Of a DNA stretch of 64,000 nucleotides, positions 44,377 to 51,578 are shown in pieces. The notes beneath the pieces were generated by a model. The model saw nothing but the letters and a program-made list of their open reading frames with translations, was not told the origin of the DNA and made no database searches. Both the position numbers and the translations under genes were made by a program. Numbering within the stretch: the stretch's first letter is position 1; every line of letters begins with the position of its first letter. The DNA comes from DATKRB01 sp036501425 (GTDB lineage Bacteria > Actinomycetota > Acidimicrobiia > Acidimicrobiales > RAAP-2): NCBI GenBank assembly GCA_036501425.1, contig DASYAI010000041.1, forward strand, positions 21,219-85,218, read 5' to 3'.

Positions 44377-44976
44377 TCACAGCGAGCCCTTCGTGGACGG
44401 AACCCCTACCCCCTCGACCCGGACGGCGTCGCGCAGGGCCCGGGCGACGCCCTTGAAGCTCGCCTCCAGCACATGGTGGGTGTTCTTCCCCTCGCGCAGG
44501 CGCACGTGGAGGGTGATCGCCGCGGCAGTGGCGAAGGCCCGCCAGAACTCCTCCGCCAGCTGGGGGACGAAGGCCGGGGACCCGAGCCCCGGGGTGTCGG
44601 GGGCGAAGTCCACCTCGTAGACCAAGAAGGGACGACCCGACAGGTCCAGGGCCACCTCGACCAGCGCCTCGTCGAGGGGCAGGAGCAGCGAGGCAAAACG
44701 CCGGACCCCTGCCTTGTCGCCCAGCGCCTCGGCCAGGCAGCTCCCGAGAACGATGCCCACGTCTTCGACCGTGTGGTGGGCGTCGACGGCCAGGTCACCC
44801 CGCGCGGCGAGCCGGAGGTCGAACCCCCCGTGCCGGCCCAGCTGCTCGATCATGTGGTCGAAGAACGGCAACCCGGTCGAGACCTCGGTCGTGCCGGTGC
44901 CGTCGAGCACCAGCTCGGCGTCGATCACTGTCTCCTTGGTGGTCCGGCGCCGGGCGCCGCGCCGTTGCTCGGTCAT
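44377..44976 (-). CDS. hisB: Imidazoleglycerol-phosphate dehydratase
   Basis: A 199-residue stand-alone HisB (no phosphatase domain). The manganese ligands lie in duplicated half-domain motifs: FFDHMIEQLGRHGGFDL, DAHHTVEDVGIVLG, and EGKNTHHVLEASFKGVARAL. The ATG giving MTEQRRGARRRTTKET overlaps the hisC stop as ATGA, so longer readings into hisC are rejected. The basic N-terminus resembles actinobacterial HisB. Confidence 0.96.
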   Translation of the reverse strand: MTEQRRGARRRTTKETVIDAELVLDGTGTTEVSTGLPFFDHMIEQLGRHGGFDLRLAARGDLAVDAHHTVEDVGIVLGSCLAEALGDKAGVRRFASLLLPLDEALVEVALDLSGRPFLVYEVDFAPDTPGLGSPAFVPQLAEEFWRAFATAAAITLHVRLREGKNTHHVLEASFKGVARALRDAVRVEGVGVPSTKGSL

Positions 44977-46061
44977 CGCAGGCTCTCCGTCAGTGCGCTC
45001 GCGAACCGGTCGTTCTCCTCGGGGGTTCCCACGGTGACCCGCAGGCAGCCCTCCACCCCCGCCCACGTCGAGCAGTCCCGGACCAGGACCGAGCGGTCGA
45101 GCAACCGCTGCCACACCACCCCCGCCGGGACGTCCCTCGGCCGGAACAGGATGAAGTTCGCCTCCGAAGGCCAGGTGTCGACCGCAAGCGCCCGCAGCGC
45201 TCCCGCCAGGCGATCGCGCTCGGCGGCGATGAAGCCGGTCCGGCTGGCCATCGCCGCCGCGAAGCGCAGTGCCACGACGCCGGCCACCTGGGTGGGGACC
45301 GACAGGTGGTAGGGCAGGACCACTTCCTCGCAGGCGGTCACCACCTCGGGGTCGGCGATGGCGTACCCGAGGCGCACCGACGCCATGGCCCAGGTCTTCG
45401 AGAAGGTCCGGACCACAACCAGGCCCCGGGCGTCGGTCCCCCCAGGGCTGCCCCCCGGCTCGCGCAGCTCGAGGGCCGAGGTCTGCGCGAACTGCCCGTA
45501 GGCCTCGTCGACGACGACCAGCCCCGGGGCACCGCCGAGCAGCGCGGCGACGACCTCTGCCCGCTCGGCCACCCCGGTGGGGTTGTTGGGCGAGCAGACG
45601 AACGTGACGCTGGGCCGCGTCGCGGCGAGGACGGCGAGAGCGGCCGCCGGCTCGATGGCGAAGTGCTCGTCACGGGGCGCGGCCACCACCTCGGTCCCCG
45701 TCAGGCGGCTGATGTGCGCGTGCAGGGTGTAGGTGGGCTCGAACAGCAGGGACCGCCGACCCGGCCCGCCGTAGGCGAGCAGCAGGCACTGGAGGACCTC
45801 GTTGGAGCCGTTGGCACAGAAGACCTGCGCCGGGTCCACGCCGTGCAGCTCGGCGATGCCGCGCCGCAGCTCGACCGCGCCGCGGTCGGGGTACCGGTGG
45901 AAGGCGACGCGGGTCATCTCGTCGGCCAGCGCCCGCACGAACTCGTCGGGCGGCGCGAAGGGCGATTCGTTGGTGTTGAGGCGGACCTCGGCGGGCACCT
46001 GGGGCGAGTGGTACCCGGCCCCGAGCCGCAGGTCGGGGCGCAACGCCGGTACCGGGCTCAC
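44973..46061 (-). CDS. hisC: Histidinol-phosphate aminotransferase
   Basis: A 362-residue fold-type I PLP aminotransferase. VRLNTNESPFAPPDEF is the substrate-binding start, NGSNEVLQCLL and CSPNNPTGV hold cofactor contacts, VVDEAYGQF has the PLP-ring aspartate, and the Schiff-base lysine is in RTFSKTWAMASVRLGY. The GTG start makes a GTGA overlap with the hisD stop; upstream reading enters hisD and is rejected. Confidence 0.96.
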   Translation of the reverse strand: MSPVPALRPDLRLGAGYHSPQVPAEVRLNTNESPFAPPDEFVRALADEMTRVAFHRYPDRGAVELRRGIAELHGVDPAQVFCANGSNEVLQCLLLAYGGPGRRSLLFEPTYTLHAHISRLTGTEVVAAPRDEHFAIEPAAALAVLAATRPSVTFVCSPNNPTGVAERAEVVAALLGGAPGLVVVDEAYGQFAQTSALELREPGGSPGGTDARGLVVVRTFSKTWAMASVRLGYAIADPEVVTACEEVVLPYHLSVPTQVAGVVALRFAAAMASRTGFIAAERDRLAGALRALAVDTWPSEANFILFRPRDVPAGVVWQRLLDRSVLVRDCSTWAGVEGCLRVTVGTPEENDRFASALTESLR

Positions 46062-47353
46062 TGGCGGAGCCGGACGGACTGGGCGTGGGCCGGAAGGCCC
46101 TCGACGTCGGCCAGGGCGACGACGTGGGGACCGAGCTCGGCCAGGGCGGTCCGGCCGGTCGACACCACGTGGATGTGACGGACGAAGTCGTCGCTGCGCA
46201 GGGCCGAGGCGAACCGCGCCGTCCGGTTGGTCGGCAGGACGTGGTTCGGTCCGGCGACGTAGTCGCCCAGGCTCGCCGGGGTCCAGGGCCCGACGAAGAC
46301 CGCGCCGGCGGTGTCGACGAGGTCCAGCAGCTCGTCCGCGCCCTCGAAGAGCAGCTCGAGGTGCTCGGGCGCCACCGCGTTGGCCACCGCCACCGCCCCC
46401 CGGGCGTCGTCGACCAGGCACCGGTAGCCGTTCTTGCCCAGCGTCTGCTCGAGGTCCGCCCGCCGGGGCGAGGCGGCGACCAGCCGGTCGACCTCCCGCT
46501 CGATCTCGTCCGCCGCCTCCTCGGACCAGGTGACCAGCCACGCAGTGCCGTCGGGGCCGTGCTCCGCCTGGACCACCAGGTCGACGGCGGCGAACACTGC
46601 CGGGGTCTCGGGGGAAGCCACCACCACGACCTCGGAGGGTCCGGCGAACGCCGATGCCACGCCGACGATTCCGCTCACCTGGCGCTTGGCTTCGGCCACG
46701 TAGAGGTTGCCCGGACCGGCGATGACGTCGACCGCCGGGACCGACTCGGTGCCGAACGCCATGGCCCCGATCGCCTGCGCCCCCCCGATCCGGTACACCT
46801 CGTCGACCCCGGCGATGGCAGCGGCGGCCAGGGTGGCGTCGTCCACCCGCCCGTCGGCGCCGGGGGGCACGCACAGCGCCACCCGGGGCACCCCGGCCAC
46901 GACGGCCGCCGTCGCGCACATCAGCACCGTCGACGGATAGCGGGCCCGGCCGCCCGGTGCGTAGCAGCCGGCACTGCCCACCGGCCGGCGGAGCTCGCGC
47001 ACGGTGACGTCGCCCGATCGGAAGGGCTCTTCGGACCGCGAGCCCGGCGGGCGAAAGTCGTGCGCGTGGTACTCGGCGATCCGTCGGTGGGCGACCTCCA
47101 GCGCGGCGCGCAAGGCCGCCGGCACGCGGGTGAGGGCGGCATCGAGCTCCTCGCCCGGTACCCGCAGGTCGTCGATCCGTACCCCGTCGTGGCGCTCGGT
47201 GAGCGCCCGCACGGCAGCGTCGCCCTCGGTCCGGACCCGCCCGAGGATCTGGGCCACCGCGTCGCGCACGTCCAGACCGGGGTCACCGGGCTTGGGCAGG
47301 AGCTCGTCGAGCGGGCCCGTGGCCCCGCGCACGTCGATCCGGGTGAGCGCCAT
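46058..47353 (-). CDS. hisD: Histidinol dehydrogenase
   Basis: A 431-residue zinc enzyme that carries out the last two oxidations to histidine with NAD. VGSAGCYAPGGRARYPSTV, GPGNLYVAEAKRQV, FAGPSEVVVVA, VQAEHGPDGTAWLVT and NAVAPEHLELL cover the zinc and catalytic histidine-glutamate sites. It leads the his unit: a TAGCAT hexamer lies 9 bases before the ATG with no Shine-Dalgarno. It is divergent from a 60-residue gene. Confidence 0.97.
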   Translation of the reverse strand: MALTRIDVRGATGPLDELLPKPGDPGLDVRDAVAQILGRVRTEGDAAVRALTERHDGVRIDDLRVPGEELDAALTRVPAALRAALEVAHRRIAEYHAHDFRPPGSRSEEPFRSGDVTVRELRRPVGSAGCYAPGGRARYPSTVLMCATAAVVAGVPRVALCVPPGADGRVDDATLAAAAIAGVDEVYRIGGAQAIGAMAFGTESVPAVDVIAGPGNLYVAEAKRQVSGIVGVASAFAGPSEVVVVASPETPAVFAAVDLVVQAEHGPDGTAWLVTWSEEAADEIEREVDRLVAASPRRADLEQTLGKNGYRCLVDDARGAVAVANAVAPEHLELLFEGADELLDLVDTAGAVFVGPWTPASLGDYVAGPNHVLPTNRTARFASALRSDDFVRHIHVVSTGRTALAELGPHVVALADVEGLPAHAQSVRLRQ

Positions 47354-47362
47354 GGGCGACCC

Positions 47363-47368
47363 ATGCTA
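47363..47368 (-). promoter_or_regulatory. Candidate -10 element of the his operon
   Basis: TAGCAT on the minus strand ends 9 bases before the hisD ATG. No His-rich leader peptide or attenuator is seen in the 70-base divergent spacer. Confidence 0.45.
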
Positions 47369-47423
47369 CCGGCGCCCCTGCCGGTGGCCGCAGCCCGCCA
47401 CCTGCGTCGGCCATGATCGTACG

Positions 47424-47606
47424 ATGGCCCACCGCGCCGAGATCTCCGCCATCCACTCCTCGCTCGACGACGTCCTGCGCCGGATCACCGCCCTGGCCGA
47501 GTCGGCCCGGGCCGACGACGACGAGGAGCTGGCCGGCGAGCTGTTCGGGGTCGAGCGGGCGCTCACCGGCGCCAACCGTCGGCTGCAACGCCTGGCCGGC
47601 ATCTGA
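47424..47606 (+). CDS. Small helical protein of unknown function
   Basis: A 60-residue protein starting MAHRAEISAIHSSLDDVLRR and ending ANRRLQRLAGI. It is charged, amphipathic and probably two helices, with hydrophobic positions every three to four residues. It is divergent from hisD and ends 23 bases before the converging PIN gene. No strong ribosome-binding site is visible. Its composition (Glu/Asp/Leu rather than the Arg/Pro of shadow readings) supports it being coding. I do not recognise the family. Confidence 0.6.
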   Translation: MAHRAEISAIHSSLDDVLRRITALAESARADDDEELAGELFGVERALTGANRRLQRLAGI

Positions 47607-47629
47607 GGGCCGGCGGCCGCTGCGGCCAC

Positions 47630-48025
47630 TCAGACGGCGTAGAGAACCAGATCGTGGCCGAGCAACCCGGCCGCACCACGGAGCGCGGTCTGCCGTGAGG
47701 CCACGATGGCGCAGTTACGCCGGTCCGCCGTCACCGCGACCTCCACGGCCACCAGGTCGGTGGTGTCCGCTCGGGCCGCCAGCTCGCCCACCCGGCGGGC
47801 CTCGTCGCCGACGAGCGGGTCCACCTCGGACCCGGCGAGCAGGGCGTCCAGCCGGTCGCCGCGCGCTTCGGTGCGGAACGCCTCGGCGATGGCCGACGCC
47901 GGCACGACGGGCACGATGCCGTTGACGAGGGCCGCCCGGTGCAGGGCCCAGACGATCCGCTCGCCGCGCGCTGCCGCCCGCAGGGCCCCGACCCCGTAGA
48001 CCAGCCCGGCCCGGCTGCCCGCCAT
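47630..48025 (-). CDS. PIN-domain toxin-like protein (VapC family) with altered active site
   Basis: A 131-residue protein that follows an actinobacterial PIN-domain pattern: GALRAAARGERIVWALHRAAL, VPASAIAEAF, LLAGSEVDPL and a final strand. VapC toxins are Mg-dependent RNases needing three or four acidic residues. Here the first Asp position reads Gly11 (VYGVGAL), the later VVDA-type Asp reads Ala93, and the TSD-type Asp reads Arg111. Only Glu48 and Asp90 remain. It may be an inactive or changed toxin. The ATG makes a TGATG overlap with the antitoxin gene, as in TA operons. Confidence 0.7.
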   Translation of the reverse strand: MAGSRAGLVYGVGALRAAARGERIVWALHRAALVNGIVPVVPASAIAEAFRTEARGDRLDALLAGSEVDPLVGDEARRVGELAARADTTDLVAVEVAVTADRRNCAIVASRQTALRGAAGLLGHDLVLYAV

Positions 48026-48291
48026 CAGCGCCGGCGGACCCGGGAGGCCATGCCCGACACGCCCGACAGCAGCCGGGCCAGGAGCGCCTCGCCCTCGGCG
48101 ATCTCCTCGGCGGTCAGGTCCCCGGTCTCGGACTCCCAGGCCGCCACGCCCCGCAGGCCCTGGCGGACCCGCAGCTGGCGCTCCGCTGCGGTGGACAGCC
48201 AGGCACTGAACGACACGCCGTCCTCGTGCGCCGCCGCCTCGACTGCGGCGGCGACGCTGTCTGCCAGCGATACCGACCGTTTGACCACCAC
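48025..48291 (-). CDS. Ribbon-helix-helix-type antitoxin (VapB-like)
   Basis: An 88-residue protein. Its start VVVKRSVSLADSVAAAVEAA fits a DNA-binding beta strand and helix of the ribbon-helix-helix fold, followed by SFSAWLSTAAERQLRV as the second helix. The acidic middle (ESETGDLTAEEIAEGEALL) would be the toxin-binding part, and the tail is basic. The GTG chosen lies 7 bases after a TACTTT hexamer; a TTG three codons upstream overlaps that hexamer and is less likely. Two 10-base repeats just upstream look like its operator. It is first in a two-gene operon with the PIN protein. Confidence 0.72.
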   Translation of the reverse strand: MVVKRSVSLADSVAAAVEAAAHEDGVSFSAWLSTAAERQLRVRQGLRGVAAWESETGDLTAEEIAEGEALLARLLSGVSGMASRVRRR

Positions 48292-48299
48292 CTGGCCCA

Positions 48300-48321
48300 A
48301 AGTAGCACCTCAAGTAGCACC
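48300..48321 (-). promoter_or_regulatory. Tandem operator and -10 element of the toxin-antitoxin operon
   Basis: AAGTAGCACC (plus strand) occurs at 48300 and 48312, exactly 12 bases apart, about one DNA turn. On the minus strand the inner copy contributes TACTTT (48299-48304), a -10 hexamer 7 bases before the antitoxin GTG. Ribbon-helix-helix antitoxins often bind such paired sites to repress themselves. Confidence 0.55.
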
Positions 48322-48600
48322 ATTGGGCACGGGTGGCGCCGCCCTGGCCGGGCGCTCGGGTCCGCCCGGACGCGCCGACGGCGCCCGTGAAGGGCGCCGT
48401 CGGTCGAGCGGGCCGGGCGGCGGATCCCGGGCACCGCTCTACGGAACCAGGTGGCGGGAACCGGTTCCGACCCACATTTTACCACCACTGCGCGACCAAA
48501 GTCTGCTCCGATCTGCCACAACGGAACGAAGTCGACCGGTCCGCGACCGACCGGTGCCGAAATCGGACGGGCGCCGGGGAGGAGCTGCCCGTTCGCCCGC
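48322..48600. other. Gene-free interval between the TA operon and nth
   Basis: No convincing gene lies in the 300 bases from the antitoxin start region to the nth stop. It holds a perfect 12-base-pair hairpin, CCGACGGCGCCC-GTGAA-GGGCGCCGTCGG (48375-48403), a possible nth terminator. It also holds a 12-base palindrome GGAACCGGTTCC (48457-48468) and a stretch around 48470-48535 that is clearly richer in A/T than its surroundings (ATTTTACCACCACTGCGCGA). The last could be a remnant of a lost gene or foreign DNA. Confidence 0.5.
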
Positions 48601-49383
48601 TCAGCTACCCCGAGACGCGGCTGGGCGGCGGCGGGCCGGAGCTGCCGGCGCCGCGGCACCGCTGACGCCGCTCACACGGTTGACGCCGATGACGCCGCTG
48701 GCTCCGGTCCCGGGCCTGGTGCGGGGCCGGCGCGCGGTGGGCGCCGAAGGGCAGAGGTCGGCCAACACGCAGTCGGCGCACCGCGGCGACCGGGCCGTGC
48801 AGATCCGCCGGCCGTGGAGGATGAGGCGGAGGCTGAAGGCGCCCCGCTCGGCCGGCGCCACCAGCTCGTTGAGCTCGAGCTCCACCCGCACCGGGTCCTG
48901 GGCGGTGGTGAGCCCGAGCCGCCGGGTCAAGCGCCCGACGTGGGTGTCCACCGGCAGGCCGGGCTGCCCGAACGCCACGCTGCGGATCACGTTGGCGGTC
49001 TTGCGGCCGACCCCGGGCAGCGTCACCAGGTCCTCGAGCGCCTCGGGCACCTCGCCGCCGAAGCGCTCGAGCACCCCTCTGGCCATGCCCACCAGGCTCC
49101 TCGCCTTGGAGCGGAAGAACCCGGTCGACTGGATGATCGCCTCGACGTCGCTCAGGTCGGCCCCGGCGAGGTCGGATGGCTCGGGGTAGGCGGCGAAGAG
49201 CGCTGGCGTGACCAGGTTGACCCGGGCGTCGGTGCACTGGGCCGACAGGATCGTCGCCTCCAGAAGCTGGAACGGGTTGGCGTGGTCGAGGGCGCACAGC
49301 TCGGTGGCCGACCCCGGGTAGGTCTCGGCGAGGCGCGACCCGACGGCCGTGGCCCGCCCACGGAGGCTACGAGGCCGGCCCAT
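48601..49383 (-). CDS. nth: Endonuclease III
   Basis: A 260-residue base-excision glycosylase/AP lyase for oxidised pyrimidines. LSAQCTDARVN, the helix-hairpin-helix LPGVGRKTANVI with the catalytic lysine, and VDTHVGRLTRRLGL with the catalytic aspartate are present. The [4Fe-4S] ligands are in CTARSPRCADCVLADLC (C-x6-C-x2-C-x5-C). The last 45 residues are a Gly/Val/Ala/Pro low-complexity tail (ASGVIGVNRVSGVSG) not found in E. coli Nth. The ATG lies 6 bases after TATCCT, suggesting a leaderless mRNA. It is divergent from mshD. Confidence 0.95.
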   Translation of the reverse strand: MGRPRSLRGRATAVGSRLAETYPGSATELCALDHANPFQLLEATILSAQCTDARVNLVTPALFAAYPEPSDLAGADLSDVEAIIQSTGFFRSKARSLVGMARGVLERFGGEVPEALEDLVTLPGVGRKTANVIRSVAFGQPGLPVDTHVGRLTRRLGLTTAQDPVRVELELNELVAPAERGAFSLRLILHGRRICTARSPRCADCVLADLCPSAPTARRPRTRPGTGASGVIGVNRVSGVSGAAAPAAPARRRPAASRGS

Positions 49384-49389
49384 GGCGGC

Positions 49390-49437
49390 AGGATACCGGG
49401 GCTCGGAGGCGCCGGTTCGGGGCGGCCGGGTTAGCCT
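49390..49437. promoter_or_regulatory. Divergent candidate -10 elements of nth and mshD
   Basis: On the minus strand TATCCT (49390-49395) ends 6 bases before the nth ATG. On the plus strand TAGCCT (49432-49437) ends 8 bases before the mshD ATG. Neither gene has a clear Shine-Dalgarno, so both RNAs are probably leaderless. Confidence 0.45.
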
Positions 49438-49445
49438 CGGGTGCC

Positions 49446-50381
49446 ATGTTGCCGTTCGTGCTGCACGTCGATCAACGGGCCGAAGCGGTCCCGACCGACG
49501 CCGTGGCGGCGCTCCTCGAGCGCACCGCGGCCGACGACGGCACGCTGGCGCTTTCGGAGGGCAAGTGGCTCGACCTCGTGCACGGAGGCCGCAACGGGTT
49601 CCTGGCCGTGACGGCGACCGATCCGGCGGGCAACTTGGTGGGGTACGCCCAGGCCACCAACGGTGCCGAAGGTTGGGGACTCGAGGTGGTGAGCGAGACG
49701 CCCGGCGGGGACCGAGCCCTGCACACCCGGCTCCTCAAGACCAGCCTCGAGGAGCTGGCCCGGCTCGGGGCCCGGGTCCACTACTGGGTCACCGATCCCA
49801 CCGACGAGAGCGACGCCGCGCTGGGCGCTCTCGGGTTGCGGGCCGACCGCGACCTGCTCCAGATGCGGGTGGATCTCCCGCTGCCACCGACGGTGCGCAC
49901 CGGGCCGCCGATCGAGGTGCGGGCCTACCGGCCCGGCGCCGACGACGCCGCCTGGTTGGCGACCAACAACCGGGCCTTCGCCGACCATCCCGAGCAGGGC
50001 AACTGGGACCTGGCCACCCTGCGAGAACGCCAGAGCGAGCCCTGGTTCGACCCGGAGGGCTTTTTGGTCCACGAGATCGACGGGGAACTGGCCGGCTCGT
50101 GCTGGACCAAGATCCACCGCGACACCACTCCCCCGATGGGCGAGATCTACGTGATCTCCGTGGACCCGGCGTTCCACGGGCGCGGCCTGGGCCGGGCGCT
50201 CACCGTCGCCGGCCTGTCGTGGCTGGCGGGAGCGGGCCTGAAGGTGGGCATGCTCTTCACCACGGCCTCCAACGTCCCGGCGGTCGAGCTCTACCACTCG
50301 CTGGGCTTCGTCGACTACCGGGTCCAGCGGGTCTACGTCGGGGACCTCGGGCCCGGCGCACCGACGCCGGCTCTCAGCTGA
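49446..50381 (+). CDS. mshD: Mycothiol synthase (MshD-like GNAT acetyltransferase)
   Basis: A 311-residue tandem-GNAT protein. The N-terminal GNAT half is degenerate; the C-terminal half (about 155-305) has ATLRERQSEPWFDPEGF, the acetyl-CoA-binding VDPAFHGRGLGRALT and the end ASNVPAVELYHSLGF. This matches MshD, which acetylates Cys-GlcN-Ins to give mycothiol, the actinobacterial thiol buffer. No other msh gene is in the window. Its last 8 bases overlap the convergent VIT-family gene. Confidence 0.88.
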   Translation: MLPFVLHVDQRAEAVPTDAVAALLERTAADDGTLALSEGKWLDLVHGGRNGFLAVTATDPAGNLVGYAQATNGAEGWGLEVVSETPGGDRALHTRLLKTSLEELARLGARVHYWVTDPTDESDAALGALGLRADRDLLQMRVDLPLPPTVRTGPPIEVRAYRPGADDAAWLATNNRAFADHPEQGNWDLATLRERQSEPWFDPEGFLVHEIDGELAGSCWTKIHRDTTPPMGEIYVISVDPAFHGRGLGRALTVAGLSWLAGAGLKVGMLFTTASNVPAVELYHSLGFVDYRVQRVYVGDLGPGAPTPALS

Positions 50382-51081
50382 TCCCGGCTCCCACGCCGCG
50401 GCCGATCCCGTAGGTGACCGCCGCCGCGACGGCGGCCACCGCCAGCTGACGGACGGCCGAGCGCAACCGCGACCGGCCGGTCAGCGCCGCCAGCCCGAGG
50501 CCCACCAGCAGCGCGGCGCAGCCGCCGATCACCACCGACGAGAGGGTGGCCACTGAGCCCGACGCGAACAGCCACGGGAGCAGGGGCAGGACCGCTCCCA
50601 CGCAAAAGGCGCCGAAGGACGACACCGCGGCCAGCCAGGGGGACCCCAGCGATTGCGGATTGACGCCGAGCTCCTCGCGCGCGTGGACTTCGAGGGCCAG
50701 CTCGGGGTCGGCCATGACCCCTTCGACCAGGTCGCGCGCCACGCCGGGGTCGATGCCCCGCCGCTCGTAGATGGCGGCCAGCTCGCGGGACTCGCCTTCG
50801 GGGCTCGTCCGCAGGGCGTGGCGCTCGACGTCCAGCTCGCGCTGGAGGAGCTCCCGTTGGGCCTGCATGGAGACCAGCTCGCCGGCGCCCATCGAGAAGG
50901 CTCCCGCCACCAGGCCGGCCAGCCCGGTCAGCCGCACGACGCCCTGCACCGGATGGGCCCCGGCGACGCCCAGGATCAGCGACACGTTGGTAACGAGCCC
51001 GTCGCTGACCCCGAAGATCGCCGCCCTCGCACCGCCGCTCAAGATGTCGCGGTGCTGGTGGGCGCCGGGTGCCTGTTCCAC
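50374..51081 (-). CDS. VIT1/CCC1-family iron/manganese transporter
   Basis: A 235-residue membrane protein with five hydrophobic segments. The first has DGLVTNVSLILGVAGA, the second FSMGAGELVSMQAQRELL with the conserved Met/Glu metal-pathway residues, followed by an acidic cytoplasmic stretch (REELGVNPQ) and three C-terminal segments. Family members move Fe2+ or Mn2+ out of the cytoplasm. The GTG start lies 6 bases after TACGCT. It converges with mshD with an 8-base overlap and is divergent from a small membrane protein. Confidence 0.88.
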   Translation of the reverse strand: MEQAPGAHQHRDILSGGARAAIFGVSDGLVTNVSLILGVAGAHPVQGVVRLTGLAGLVAGAFSMGAGELVSMQAQRELLQRELDVERHALRTSPEGESRELAAIYERRGIDPGVARDLVEGVMADPELALEVHAREELGVNPQSLGSPWLAAVSSFGAFCVGAVLPLLPWLFASGSVATLSSVVIGGCAALLVGLGLAALTGRSRLRSAVRQLAVAAVAAAVTYGIGRGVGAGIS

Positions 51082-51087
51082 GGGGCG

Positions 51088-51128
51088 AGCGTAGCGATTC
51101 CCGTTGGCGGCGCGGTCCCTGGCAGAAT
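51088..51128. promoter_or_regulatory. Divergent candidate -10 elements (VIT-family gene and small membrane gene)
   Basis: TACGCT on the minus strand (51088-51093) ends 6 bases before the VIT-family GTG. CAGAAT on the plus strand (51123-51128) ends 6 bases before the GTG of the 121-residue protein. Both fit leaderless starts; the spacer is only 53 bases. Confidence 0.4.
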
Positions 51129-51134
51129 CGCGTG

Positions 51135-51500
51135 GTGACCGAGCGCAAGTGGATCGACCACAGCCAGCCCCAGACCTTGCAGGCGGCGGTCATCCTCTCC
51201 TACATGAACGCGGCGCTCGGCGTGCTCTCCTTCGTCGTCTCGGGCGGGGCCGGGCTGGGCGGCGCCTTGCTGGCACTCCTGGTGGTGCTCGGGGCGGCCG
51301 CCTACGGGGTCGCCAACGAGCGACGGTGGGCCTACCGGGTGGCGGTGGGCGCGGCGGGCGTCTACCTGGGCATCCAGATCGTGGCCTTCTTCGTCATCCA
51401 CGACTTCGCCGGGGTCTTGAACCTGGTCTTCGCCGGGGTGCTGCTGGCCCTGCTCGTCCACGCCCAGAGCCGGGCCTACCAGCGGATCTGGTTCCATTGA
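51135..51500 (+). CDS. Small integral membrane protein of unknown function
   Basis: A 121-residue protein with four membrane segments after a short soluble start (TERKWIDHSQPQTLQAAVIL). Segments cover about 16-37, 40-60, 68-90 and 92-110, and the end (HAQSRAYQRIWFH) is basic. I recognise no family or catalytic motif. The start is the second of two adjacent GTG codons; either is possible. It lies 78 bases upstream of menG on the same strand, but a link to menaquinone synthesis is only by position. Confidence 0.78.
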   Translation: MTERKWIDHSQPQTLQAAVILSYMNAALGVLSFVVSGGAGLGGALLALLVVLGAAAYGVANERRWAYRVAVGAAGVYLGIQIVAFFVIHDFAGVLNLVFAGVLLALLVHAQSRAYQRIWFH

Positions 51501-51521
51501 CCCCCCTTCTGACCCCCCTTC
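51498..51521 (+). repeat. Two tandem 12-base copies at a gene end
   Basis: TGACCCCCCTTC occurs twice in a row; the TGA of the first copy is the stop codon of the small membrane protein, so the duplication adds a second in-frame stop. Confidence 0.7.
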
Positions 51522-51578
51522 GCCGCGCCGGGGTGCCGGTGTCCCCGTTCCCCGCCCGCTGAGGGCCGCCGGTCCGCC

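Noticed and set aside
37012..47423. Attenuators or T-box/leader-peptide control of the trp and his units
   Set aside because: The spacers before hisD, the groES-like gene and trpC contain no short ORF rich in Trp or His and no T-box-like sequence. Only a small GC hairpin was seen before trpC.
48457..48468. GGAACCGGTTCC as a regulator operator
   Set aside because: Twelve-base palindromes made of G and C pairs arise often in this composition, and it is not at promoter distance from any gene.
48333..48665. Short open frames across the nth-antitoxin spacer
   Set aside because: They lack start signals and motifs, and continue in both strands as expected by chance.
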